Assembly (NCBI GenBank): GCA_016210115.1
Contig: JACQUW010000138.1
Coordinates: 1 to 37,675, forward strand
DNA length: 37,675 bases
DNA from: Deltaproteobacteria bacterium
GTDB lineage: Bacteria; Desulfobacterota; Binatia; UBA9968
Direction: 5' to 3'
In this document: piece after piece, positions 1-7,814 of the stretch
How positions within the stretch are numbered: position 1 is the first letter of the stretch
How the letters are laid out: every line of letters begins with the position of its first letter
Made by a program: the position numbers and the translations under genes
The notes under the pieces: model-generated
Databases searched by the model: none
What the model was told of the DNA's origin: nothing
Seen by the model: only the letters and a program-made list of their open reading frames with translations

Positions 1-429
1 GATCAGCGCGGTGTACGGCAGCCCGGAAAAACCGGATATGGCAATGGGTTTGCCCTTTAGATCCGACGCAGTCTTAATTCCCGGATGAACAACGAGAGCC
101 AGGTTCAGCCCGCGGACAGTTCCCATCACCATTTTGACGCGAAAACCCCCGAGGGCGCTATGGACGACTTTGTCCGGGGAAAGAAGATCGAATTGGATGT
201 CGCCTGCAACCAGCGCGCTGATGTCGTTACCCCGGCTGAAGGTCACGATTTTGGTTTCGAGACCCCTTCTTTTGAAATAGCCTTTCGCCTCTGCAATATA
301 GACCGGCGTATACATCACTCCGCGCACGGCCTCGCCCACGATGATCGACTTCGCCTCCGGAAATACAGGAGCCGGGATGAGACAAACAAAGAGCATCAAA
401 GCGCGCGAAAAAAAGACCTGTCGATTCAT
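1..429 (-). CDS. NMT1/SsuA-like ABC substrate-binding protein (3' end cut by window edge)
   Basis: Partial gene; 143 codons from an ATG at 429 run open to the window edge. The start follows an AAAGGAGAA ribosome site. The product has a short hydrophobic signal peptide ending near PVFPEAKS, then a mature type-2 periplasmic binding-protein fold. It matches the binding protein at 2293-3291 almost residue for residue, with shared stretches GEAVRGVMY, LVAGDIQF, VRGLNLAL and FSGLPYTAL, so the two are paralogues from a duplication. It is presumed to bind a small organic or sulfur-containing ligand in the periplasm and is the last visible gene of the minus-strand selenoprotein cluster. No permease or ATPase accompanies it here. 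The ligand cannot be inferred from sequence. Confidence 0.9.
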   Translation of the reverse strand, partial: MNRQVFFSRALMLFVCLIPAPVFPEAKSIIVGEAVRGVMYTPVYIAEAKGYFKRRGLETKIVTFSRGNDISALVAGDIQFDLLSPDKVVHSALGGFRVKMVMGTVRGLNLALVVHPGIKTASDLKGKPIAISGFSGLPYTALI

Positions 430-498
430 GAGATTCTCCTTTGAACGCGCTAAAAAAAGATTAGCCACGAAGACACGAAGGCACACAGTGGAAAATTG

Positions 499-560
499 AG
501 AAAGTAGAAAGCAGAAATTCGAGATTGTGCGCCATCGCTCATTTCTACTTTCTGCTTTCA
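499..560. repeat. imperfect inverted repeat between selenoprotein and binding-protein genes
   Basis: The arms 499-518 and 541-560 are purine/pyrimidine-rich and nearly complementary (AGAAAGTAGAAAGCAGAAAT against the complement of ATTTCTACTTTCTGCTTTCA, with three mismatches). The element lies in the gap after the stop of the first selenoprotein fusion (590) and before the next start (429), so in RNA it could form a processing or attenuation hairpin. No T-run follows. Confidence 0.35.
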
Positions 561-589
561 GCCTTCTCCTTTTACCTGACTTCCGACCT

Positions 590-2233
590 TTAGCTTTCCG
601 CTTTACAAGAATCGCATCCTGGCTGCTTGCGAGTCTCCACCAACCGCGTCTGCATCTGTACGCTCGTGCGTCCCGGGATGAAAGCCGACTTAGCGCCCTT
701 CCCGCCCGCCACAACGATCCATATGTCCTCCGGCCGGTCGACGATCGGCAACTCCCGCGCTTGACCGTTTTTGAACCAGCGCGGGCGCCTCTTGGCCAGC
801 AGCTCGAGATTCTCCTCGGAAAATTTCTCATGCGGAGTCCGAGCCCGCACAAAAAGCTCTTGCCGGATTTCCTCTTTTTGATAGCCTCCGGCTGAAAGGA
901 TGGCAGCGTGTTCCGGGCAAATGATGATCAGAGCCTCGCTCGACGTGACCCCGCTCGTTGCCCCTCCCATCATGGAAAGCGCCATTGTCTTCAGGAGCCC
1001 CTTCGCAGTCTGGCTCGCCATGTCAATGATACTGTGAACGCCGCTGCAGCCGAACACGCTCACCGCGTCAGCTCCGCGACTGATTCCTCTCTCGACATGA
1101 AGGGGTTCCCAGGGGTTTTCTTCCTCGTTTTCCGCAATGCAGAAGGTGTACTTTGCGGGTTGTCCGAGCGTCGCTTTGTCATAGAGCCCCGGTATACCGC
1201 CACCGATATTGGTCAAGATAAGCCGGATGGCTCTCCCGATCGTCGCATTAGCGCGCCAACCCTGGCCCAAAACGTTGCTCGAACAATTGATCTCCAAAGC
1301 CTGCCTGCATGGTCCGTTGACGACAATGAGAGGAGTCACGTTGCCCGTGGTCGTCTGAACGCCATTAATATTAAACCCGGGATCTAAGATGGCTTTCATG
1401 GCGGCCATGACGATCGGAAAATACTCGGGCAAACAACCGGCCAGGACAGCGTTGGCCGCGATTTTTTCCACGGTAGCAATACCATTCAAAGGCGCAATAA
1501 CGCCCACAATTTCGTCTTTATCAAAGCCGTTCATCATCTCGCGAACGGCCTCGCGGGTGGGCGGGATCACCGGCAGGCCATCGCTGAGACCCCTTTTTAA
1601 AAAATATTGCAGCATCCGACTCGGTTCTGCCGGAACCTGAAGCACGGATTTTACATCCGGGCCGGCAACACCCGCCGCGGCCGGGAGACCATCAGCCGGA
1701 AGCTCCGGACCGGTTACAGCTTTAATGATTCCGTCGAGCGCTGACTCTGCTACGAATCTTAAAGAATCGAGAGAAATCGAGCCAACGGGGTGCGGAACCT
1801 GAACCAGAGGAAGGTCGCCTAACCCGCGAGTTTGGGCCTCGATTTTCGCGAGAGCGACGAATTCATCGGTGACCACGGTGGCCGTCGGAATTCCCGCGCC
1901 TTCAAGCTTTACGGAGTCGTGGATACTCCACGACGTGCAAGAGCCTCAATCCGCAAACGCGGTTATGACGATGTCGCACTTTTCTGCCAACTCCTGGAGG
2001 CACTCTGCTTCGGTGCGAGTCATCTTGCGCTTAAAAATGATCTCGACTCCCTCATGCCGCTTCCTGATCAGTTCGCCGACATACTCAAGAAACCTGTCTG
2101 CATTGGGCTTGTTGTTGTCCAGCAAACCGACGCATTTGCCGTCCAGCCGGCGACTCTTCCTAACTGCCGGTCGCGTCTTCGTGGACTCTCGTCGCGCCGC
2201 AGGATCGATGATCTCGATAAATTCTTCACCCAT
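590..2233 (-). CDS. UGSC-type selenoprotein fused to uncharacterised C-terminal domain (copy 1; Sec at residue 96)
   Basis: A 547-residue protein is obtained if the in-frame UGA at 1946-1948 is read as selenocysteine. Residues 1-95 and everything after codon 96 are in one frame with no other stop. The junction reads ITAFAD-U-GSC-TSWSIHDS, the hallmark of the UGSC family (known to include Sec and Cys forms). U96/C99 make a UxxC redox pair. Residues 1 to about 175 form the UGSC domain, including the KCVGLLDNNKPNAD strand-turn. A Pro/Ala-rich linker spans about 176-205. Residues about 206-535 form an unrecognised domain with DGLPVIPPT, NAVLAGC, NGPCRQ, GQGWRAN and ENEEENPWEP motifs. The tail holds CDSC. 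A SECIS-like hairpin lies at 1916-1934. An AGGAG sits about 15 nt before the ATG. The substrate is unknown; a thiol/selenol redox role is inferred. Confidence 0.92.
1916..1934 (-). promoter_or_regulatory. bacterial SECIS-like hairpin for selenoprotein copy 1
   Basis: On the minus strand, 11 nt after the UGA, the sequence GTCGTGGAGTATCCACGAC forms a perfect 7-bp stem with a 5-nt loop AGUAU. The loop G is the second loop base and lies about 19 nt after the UGA. This fits the general bacterial SECIS model (stem within the coding region, G in the first two loop positions, about 16-37 nt from UGA). It would be bound by SelB to insert Sec. Confidence 0.85.
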
Positions 2234-2292
2234 ATAGCGCCCTTTTTTCTCCTGCTATTCCCGGTTGGGGCGATCCCATATGATCGCCCTTC

Positions 2293-3291
2293 TCAAAAGC
2301 CTTTTCTTTCGAAGAACCCCTCCCTGTCCAAACGCTCGACGAAGGAACCGTCGATGAATTGGCCGGGATGTACATTCTTTGCTTTGGGATTGGCTTCCGC
2401 TATCGTTTCCAATACGATCTGCAATCCGTTGGCATCGGGATAAGGCTTTTTCAACGTCATTTCCCGGTAAGTCTCATAGCCCTCTTCGAGCATCGCCCTG
2501 CCTTTATCGAGAGGAACTCGCAAATACTTGCCCAGGATCCTTATGCTTTCTTCCCGGTTCGCCTTTTCTCGATAGAACTGAATTCCTTCGGAGACTGCCT
2601 CAACGAATCTGGTCACGGTACCAGCGTCCTGATGCAAGTTTTTCTCCGAGACTGCTATGACCGTGCGAAGGTATGGCACGTCAAGACGGGTTAGATCGAC
2701 GATCAACCGAAACCCCTCCTTCTGGGCCATGGTCGTATAGGGAGGATCCAAAATCACGCCGTGAACTCTCTTAGCAAGAAGGGCCTGGTAACGGAGGGAC
2801 TTGCCACCGGTTTTCAAGTAGGTCACGTCTTCCTTTTTCAAGCCCAGTTCTTTTAAGCTCAGCAGCAACGCCGTGTAAGGCAGTCCGGAAAAATCGGAGA
2901 TGCCGATGCTTTTGCCCTTGAGATCGCCTGCTGATTTGATTTCCGGCTGCACGGCCAAAGCGAGATTCAGCCCCCTCACCATTCCCATGATCATTTTGGC
3001 CTTGTAGCCGGCAAGCGATCCCCGAATAACACTGTCGGGAGAGAGCGCCGCAAACTGTATATCACCCGCTACGAGAGCGTTGATATTGTTCCCTCCGCTG
3101 AAAGTAACAATCTTGCTATCAAAGCTCCGCTTTTTGAAGTAGCCCTTTTCCTCCGCAATATAGACGGGCGCGTACATCACCCCGCGCACCGCTTCTCCGA
3201 TTATGATTGACTTTTCCGCCCCCAAAACAGGCGCCGGCAAGATAGAAATGACAATCGAAACAAAAACCAGCAGAAGATAACGCTGTGACAT
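2293..3291 (-). CDS. NMT1/SsuA-like ABC substrate-binding protein
   Basis: A 332-residue periplasmic binding protein with a signal peptide (hydrophobic residues about 5-22, cleavage near VLGAEK). It starts at an ATG preceded by AGGAGGAG. The mature part has the NMT1/ThiY/SsuA pattern: VAEEKGYF-type motif (YIAEEKGYFKKR), LVAGDIQFAALS, a central DLKGKSIGI and a C-terminal helical lobe. Length is normal for the family. It sits between the two fusion selenoprotein genes and pairs with a paralogue at 1-429, so a binding-protein/selenoprotein unit appears to have been duplicated. The ligand is unknown. It may deliver or sense the compound on which the selenoproteins act, but that is inference from position only. 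Confidence 0.9.
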   Translation of the reverse strand: MSQRYLLLVFVSIVISILPAPVLGAEKSIIIGEAVRGVMYAPVYIAEEKGYFKKRSFDSKIVTFSGGNNINALVAGDIQFAALSPDSVIRGSLAGYKAKMIMGMVRGLNLALAVQPEIKSAGDLKGKSIGISDFSGLPYTALLLSLKELGLKKEDVTYLKTGGKSLRYQALLAKRVHGVILDPPYTTMAQKEGFRLIVDLTRLDVPYLRTVIAVSEKNLHQDAGTVTRFVEAVSEGIQFYREKANREESIRILGKYLRVPLDKGRAMLEEGYETYREMTLKKPYPDANGLQIVLETIAEANPKAKNVHPGQFIDGSFVERLDREGFFERKGF

Positions 3292-3310
3292 GAACTCCTC
3301 CTATACATAC

Positions 3311-3393
3311 CCCTCACCCCGCCCTCTCCCGCGAGGAGAGAGGAAACCTCAGAAATTTCTCCTCCCTTGACGGGAGGGATTAAGGGGAGGGCT
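3311..3393. repeat. GC-rich intergenic hairpin repeats
   Basis: The spacer between the second fusion gene and the downstream binding-protein gene is built of CTCTCC/GGAGAG (3324-3329 with 3335-3340) and CCTCCC/GGGAGG (3361-3366 with 3372-3377) hairpins joined by C- or G-rich runs. Such stretches are common dispersed intergenic repeats in uncultivated bacterial genomes. They could affect mRNA stability; nothing coding is seen here. Confidence 0.5.
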
Positions 3394-3422
3394 TTCATTT
3401 AAACAACTCGAAACCATTTCGA

Positions 3423-5063
3423 TCAGCATTGACACCGGGGAGCGGGTCCTCCCTCACTCGGCACTGCCAGGGTGCTCATCCTCACGTCGGTCCAGGATGG
3501 AATGAACGCCGACTTCGGTCCTTTGCCTCCTGCGACAACAATCCAGATGTCTTCCGCTCGATCGACTACGGGGACACCTTCGCTTTCCCCGGTTTGGAAC
3601 CAGCGGGGACGCCTCTTAGCGATCAGTTCAAGGTTCTCTTCGGAAAATTTATCGAATGCAAGACGGGCCTTTTTAAAGAGCTCCTGGCGGATGTCGTCTT
3701 TCGTATATCCGCCCGCGGAGAAAACCGCCGCATGCTCGGGGCACATGATGACCAGGCATTCGCACCCATAGACCCAGTTGCTTGAGCCTCCGGCAGCCAT
3801 TGCGGAAGCCATTGTGGTGAGGATACCTTTGGGAGTTTTGCTGGCCATGTCCACGATGCTGTGAACCCCTGTGCATCCGCATACGCTGACGGCGCTCGCA
3901 CCCTTCTCAAAACCTCTCTCGACGTGCAAGGGTTCCCAGGGATTTTCCTCCTCGTTCTCGCCAATACAGAAAGTGTACTTTGCGGGTTGTCCGAGCGTCG
4001 CTTTATCGTAGATTCCGGGCGCTGCGCCTCCTATATTGGCAAGAATCAATCTCAGCGCTCTGCCGATCGTGGAGTTGGCGCGCCATCCCTGTCCCAAAAC
4101 GTTGCTTGCATAGTTGACGTTTAACGTTTGCCGGCAGGGACCGTTGATAATCGTCAGCGAGGTCACGTTGCTCGTGGTAGTCTGAATGCCATTAAGGTTG
4201 AAGCTTGGCTGCATCATTGCCTTTAAGGCCGTAATCACGACCGGAAAAAAAGCCGGCAAGCAGCCTGCCATGACAGCATTCGCCGCCACCTTCTCGACCG
4301 TCGCTCTTCCGTTCAGTGGCGGGATGATTCCCAGAAGCTCGTCCTTTTTTAGCCCGCTCGCTTCAATCATTTCCTGAACCGCTTCGCAGCTCGGGGGTAT
4401 GACGGGCAATCCATCCGTCCAACCTCTCCCCAGCAGCTCCTTAAAGGCAAGGCCGGGCGTAGCCGGAACAGACGATGGAGCGCCCGGGCCGGCCTTGGCT
4501 TCGATGCCTGCGGCTTCGCCGTTACCAGCGTAACCGTCCGCGCAAGTCAAAGCCGTCACGACGTTGTTCAGTGCTGAATCAGCCAGAGATTTTAATGCGT
4601 CAAGAGCAAGCGACCCGACGGGATGCGGAACCTTGACCAGCGGAAGGTTAGCCAATCCACGCGCTTCAGCCTCAGCTTTGGCGAGTAAAAAAAATTCTTC
4701 GGTTACAATGGTGGCTGTGGGTATGCCTGCCGCCTCGAGCTTGACAGAGTCGTGGATACTCCACGACGTACACCCGCCTCAATCGGCGAACGCGTTGATC
4801 ACGAGATCGCACTTCTCTACCAGTTCAGGAAGGCAATCTGCCTCCGTTCGGGTCATCTTTCGTTTGGGCAAGACCTCTACTCCGGGATAACGATCCCGGA
4901 GAGACTGCCCCAGATAATTAAGAAATTGGTCGGCGTTCGGCTTGCTGTTATCGAGCAAACCTACCCTTTTCCCCTGCAGCTCGCCGCCTCTCCCGGCGAT
5001 CGTGCCAATTTGAACTTCGCGCTCTGCCGTCGGATCGATGATTTCAATGAGCTCTTCCCGCAT
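3423..5063 (-). CDS. UGSC-type selenoprotein fused to uncharacterised C-terminal domain (copy 2; Sec at residue 95)
   Basis: A 546-residue paralogue of the 590-2233 gene. The in-frame UGA at 4779-4781 (codon 95) is read as Sec; the frame is open on both sides and the halves align along their length with copy 1. The motif here is FAD-U-GGC-TSWSIHDS, with Gly instead of Ser before the Cys. The start is placed at the ATG at 5063 because AAGGAG lies just upstream and MREELIEIIDP aligns with MGEEFIEIIDP of copy 1; an in-frame ATG at 5105 would add 14 unlike residues. The C-terminal domain (about residues 205-535) keeps DGLPVIPPS, NAVMAGC, NGPCRQ and ENEEENPWEP. The protein ends in a CQC tail. The function is unknown; a Sec/Cys redox chemistry is inferred. 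Confidence 0.92.
4749..4767 (-). promoter_or_regulatory. bacterial SECIS-like hairpin for selenoprotein copy 2
   Basis: The hairpin has the same 19 nt as in copy 1 (7-bp stem, loop AGUAU), starting 11 nt after the UGA at 4779-4781. The surrounding coding sequence differs between the copies at many synonymous positions, yet this segment is unchanged, in keeping with selection on the RNA. Confidence 0.85.
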
Positions 5064-5108
5064 TTTTTGCTTCTCCTTAACTATAAGCGAGTCTGAATAT
5101 TTCACGGC

Positions 5109-5149
5109 ACAGGCCGAAGGCGCGAGCTTTCGGTCGAGCCACGGCCTGT
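5109..5149. repeat. inverted repeat between Fe-type binding-protein gene and selenoprotein copy 2
   Basis: ACAGGCCG at 5109-5116 is complementary to CGGCCTGT at 5142-5149 and encloses a smaller A/G-rich turn. It lies in the 90-nt gap between the binding-protein stop (5154) and the selenoprotein start (5063), so it could be a partial terminator, an attenuator or a processing site. There is no T-run. Confidence 0.4.
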
Positions 5150-5153
5150 ACCT

Positions 5154-6155
5154 CTACTTCACGATCGAGCTGTATAGTTTACTCAGTTCTTCGAAATTCT
5201 TTGCCATCTCCGGCTTGACGGGATGCAGCTTTACCCCTTGAACGAGACGGGGAAATTTGATGTTGACTCCTCGCCTTGCGACAATCCTTCCCATCTTCGC
5301 AAGTAGCTGCTGTCCTTCCGCAGAGAGAACGTAGTCGATAAAGAGCCTCCCGGCATTTGGATGCGGCGCACGCTTTGCCAGAAGCAGATGGCCCGCTCGC
5401 GCGATCACCGGATCGGCCTGTACGATCTCTATCGGAGCTCCCCGCGACTGCACTTCCAAAGCCTGGTACCCGAAGACATTAACGGCCAATGAGAACTCTC
5501 CCGCCGCCAAAAGCTCCGTCTGAAGCGTATGGCCGCGAACCATGCTTGGATTTTGTTTCATGAGCGCGCGGAAGTAATCCACTGTTTTCTCTTTTCCCCA
5601 GATCGAGACCAGAGGCGCAAACCATTTCGCATCGTCGTTATCCATTCCCATCTTGCCGGCCCACTTCGGATCCAGAAGGTCCCGGTAGCTCTTAGGGACA
5701 TCTTTTTTCGCAACCAGTTTCGTGTTGTACGCAATCTCATTCGTCAGCACGTACATGCAGCACGGCATAAGCCCGTCAGGGTCGCGGAACTGCTCCGGAA
5801 AAGCCTCGATTTCCTGGGATTTGTAAACCTGGAGAAATCCTCCTTCGCGGAGCACCCACGCGTTAAACGTGTCGAGGCTAATCACATCGACCAAGGGCCT
5901 TCCGGCGCGCTCCTCGGTCATGACGCGGCTGAGCAGCCGCGAAGGGCCGGCCCGCAGGCCCTGGACTTTAAGAAACGGGTATTTCTTCTCAAACGCATCG
6001 CTCAGACGCGTAATTTGCTCCTGCGGCACATTGGTATAGAAAACGACGCTTCCCTCTTTCCTGGCATTTTCGACTAACGGGTCTCCATGAACTCCATCAA
6101 CCCGGATAATTATGCCGGCGAGGATGCACAAAAACACGGTTAATCTGTGAGTCAT
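5154..6155 (-). CDS. Fe(III)/FbpA-type extracellular solute-binding protein
   Basis: A 333-residue periplasmic binding protein. The start is placed at the ATG at 6155 (AGAGGAAAG just upstream); a TTG at 6173 would overlap the preceding stop. Residues 1-24 are a signal peptide. The mature protein begins DPLVENARKEGSVVFYTNVP, then DAFEKKYPFLKVQ and a C-terminal HPNAGRLFIDYVLSAEGQQLLAKMGRIV block. These are typical of the iron(III)/2-aminoethylphosphonate/thiamine binding-protein superfamily (SBP_bac_6/11 type). It differs from the two NMT1-like binding proteins in the cluster. It follows the domain-only gene by 14 nt and so is very likely co-transcribed. No cognate permease or ATPase is visible. 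The ligand is unknown. Confidence 0.88.
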   Translation of the reverse strand: MTHRLTVFLCILAGIIIRVDGVHGDPLVENARKEGSVVFYTNVPQEQITRLSDAFEKKYPFLKVQGLRAGPSRLLSRVMTEERAGRPLVDVISLDTFNAWVLREGGFLQVYKSQEIEAFPEQFRDPDGLMPCCMYVLTNEIAYNTKLVAKKDVPKSYRDLLDPKWAGKMGMDNDDAKWFAPLVSIWGKEKTVDYFRALMKQNPSMVRGHTLQTELLAAGEFSLAVNVFGYQALEVQSRGAPIEIVQADPVIARAGHLLLAKRAPHPNAGRLFIDYVLSAEGQQLLAKMGRIVARRGVNIKFPRLVQGVKLHPVKPEMAKNFEELSKLYSSIVK

Positions 6156-6169
6156 GGTCTTTCCTCTCT

Positions 6170-7255
6170 TCAAATCGGCCTCCGCTTGATCGCCGGGTCA
6201 ATTCTAAGTGTCACAGGCGTGGAGCGCGCATTGGCAGGGAAAAAAATGGATTGGCGTCCCGGCCCGCCGGCGACAACAACGGCAATATCGTCCGCTCTGT
6301 CAGCGATGCTCACGGTTCCGTCCGGCCATAGATTGGTGGAGCATTTCCGCATATCCTCGAAACTCAGCTTCTCACCGCTGTCAGGATGATAATTCTCCTC
6401 AAACCGGCAACGCGCGTGGGCGAAAAAGTATTTCCGGACTTCGACTTTTGAAAGACCGTCCCGCGCAATCTGATGAGCGCTTTCAGGGCCGATGACTACC
6501 AGCGGCCTTGCGCCGTTGCCCAGCCCCTGGAGCATAGGCCCGACGGGCCTCATTCCATACGCGAGCGATTGCAGAGCTCCGATTCCTGTCGTAGTCCAAC
6601 CCGCGCCGATGCGGCACAATGACCCTGCCGCAAAAACGGTCACTGTGCTATCATTGTTCTCAAATCCTTTCTCGACATGATACGGAGCCCACGGCGACGC
6701 CTCTTCGTTTTCGCCCCAACAGAGCGTGTACTTGCCGGGCCAACCCTGGCACGATTTGTCGGTCACCCCGGTAATCACTCCGCCAATATTGAGCTCGATG
6801 AGGCGCAGCGCTCTCCCTATGGCGGCATTGGTCCGCTTTCCGGGCCCGAAGAGATTATTTGAACAATTCAAATCAATCTCTTTTCTGATCGGGCCGTTCA
6901 GCATGACTGAAACCGCATAGCCGCCCGTTGAGGCAAGAACTCCCAGCAGAACAAATTCCGGGCAGGCCATGGCCTCCACTGCCGTCACGAGCACCGGCAT
7001 ATGCTCCGGACGGCAGCCCGCCATCACGGCATTGATTGCGATTGCCTCGACCGTTGCGGCTGACCACTGCGGCGGCAGCGCGGCAACCTCAAAATCCGCC
7101 GGAAGAGCAACTCCTTCCAGCATTTTCAAAACGCGCTCCTCAGTTGGAGGAATAACGGGAAGCCCATCGGTCATTCCCGCCTCGTAAAGATACTGATCTA
7201 TTTCTTCCAGGGAATCTGGGAGTTGGATTCGCTCCGCGTTAAGCGTGATATTCAT
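6170..7255 (-). CDS. stand-alone homologue of the selenoprotein C-terminal domain
   Basis: A 361-residue protein of a family I do not recognise. It matches the C-terminal domain of both fusion selenoproteins: AGMTDGLPVIPPT near residue 27, then INAVMAGCRPEHMPV, NGPIRKEIDLNCSNNLFGPGKRTNAAIGRALRLIELNIGG in outline, a KYTLCWGENEEASPWAP block, and a C-terminal ADDIAVVVAGGPGRQSIFFP. The first of the paired Cys in the fusions' NGPC motif is Ile here. No signal peptide or membrane segment is seen, so it is probably cytoplasmic. It lies directly after the short selenoprotein gene (37 nt gap), so the arrangement is the unfused form of what 590-2233 and 3423-5063 encode in one chain. That implies the two domains physically cooperate. 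Confidence 0.88.
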   Translation of the reverse strand: MNITLNAERIQLPDSLEEIDQYLYEAGMTDGLPVIPPTEERVLKMLEGVALPADFEVAALPPQWSAATVEAIAINAVMAGCRPEHMPVLVTAVEAMACPEFVLLGVLASTGGYAVSVMLNGPIRKEIDLNCSNNLFGPGKRTNAAIGRALRLIELNIGGVITGVTDKSCQGWPGKYTLCWGENEEASPWAPYHVEKGFENNDSTVTVFAAGSLCRIGAGWTTTGIGALQSLAYGMRPVGPMLQGLGNGARPLVVIGPESAHQIARDGLSKVEVRKYFFAHARCRFEENYHPDSGEKLSFEDMRKCSTNLWPDGTVSIADRADDIAVVVAGGPGRQSIFFPANARSTPVTLRIDPAIKRRPI

Positions 7256-7271
7256 GCTCGATTCTTTCTCC

Positions 7272-7297
7272 GTAGGGGCGGCATGCCGTGCCCTACG
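7272..7297. repeat. REP-like palindrome GTAGGGGCGG...
   Basis: GTAGGGGCGGCATGCCGTGCCCTAC is an imperfect palindrome overlapping the 3' end of the short selenoprotein gene (its TAG stop is at 7293-7295). It belongs to the same GTAGGGGCG family as the palindromes at 7842-7903 and 8346-8426. Confidence 0.55.
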
Positions 7298-7814
7298 TTT
7301 TGATTAAGGCAGCCACGACACGCTCGATTGCAGATTCTGCCTTTTTTCTTACTTCTGAAGGATCCACTCCGCTAAATGGGTGGGGCACGATGATGATTCC
7401 CGCTTCCGGCAATCCAAGCGCTTTGGCTTGAACTCGCGCAGTGGCTTCAAAAATATGGGTGCAGATCACGGCGCCCGGAATTCCACGTTTTTCAAATTGG
7501 ACGATATCGTGGACACTCCACGAGGAGCAGGACCCTCAGTCGCCGCTGCCCGTGATCACGGTATCGCAGCCGTCGGCCATCTCCTCCAGCAATTCCGCTG
7601 GAATGCCTCGTAATGGCGTGGGCTTGCGCCGGCGCACCGTGACAAAACTGAAGCTCTCCCTGAGCAACTCCTCGGTACGATCGAGATAAGCGTCGAAGTT
7701 ACGCTTCCCATTGTCAAGTAAGCCGATCGTTTTCCCGTTCAAGTCCGGAGGACGAGGAGCGAGTCTCAAGCGCTGCTCCGCGCCGCGGATTTTCGGACTG
7801 AGAATGGTGATCAT
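7293..7814 (-). CDS. short stand-alone UGSC-type selenoprotein (Sec at residue 93)
   Basis: A 173-residue selenoprotein. UGA at 7536-7538 is codon 93; reading through gives SGD-U-GSC-SSWSVHDIVQFE and then 65 more residues that align with copies 1 and 2 (GIPGAVICTHIFEATA, VPHPFSG), ending at a TAG at 7293-7295. The start is the ATG at 7814, preceded by a near-perfect AAAGGAGG; an upstream in-frame start at 7853 has no such site. N-terminal motifs include DLNGKTIGLLDNGKRNFDAYL, matching GKCVGLLDNNKPNAD. It lacks the C-terminal domain, which is supplied by the next gene. This is probably the first gene of the minus-strand cluster. A redox role through the UxxC pair is inferred; the substrate is unknown. 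Confidence 0.92.
7507..7523 (-). promoter_or_regulatory. bacterial SECIS-like hairpin for short selenoprotein
   Basis: On the minus strand TCGTGG-AGTGT-CCACGA forms a 6-bp stem with loop AGUGU, 12 nt after the UGA at 7536-7538. It occupies the same place as in the two fusion genes, with one loop base changed (A to G) and the stem intact. Confidence 0.82.

Noticed and set aside
590..2233. The large C-terminal domain as a known reductase (glycine reductase GrdB, thioredoxin reductase)
   Set aside because: Its motifs (DGLPVIPP, ENEEENPWEP) do not match those families, and the domain lacks a Rossmann FAD/NAD signature, so no function is assigned.
1832..2443. Long open frames on the plus strand opposite the selenoprotein genes
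   Set aside because: They are shadows of high-GC coding sequence; their translations are low-complexity or Arg/Ser-rich and have no ribosome sites or homology.
3400..3425. TGA at the end of selenoprotein copy 2 (after CQC) as a second Sec codon
   Set aside because: The frame runs only seven more codons to a TAA, nothing there matches copy 1, and no hairpin follows. It is taken as the real stop.
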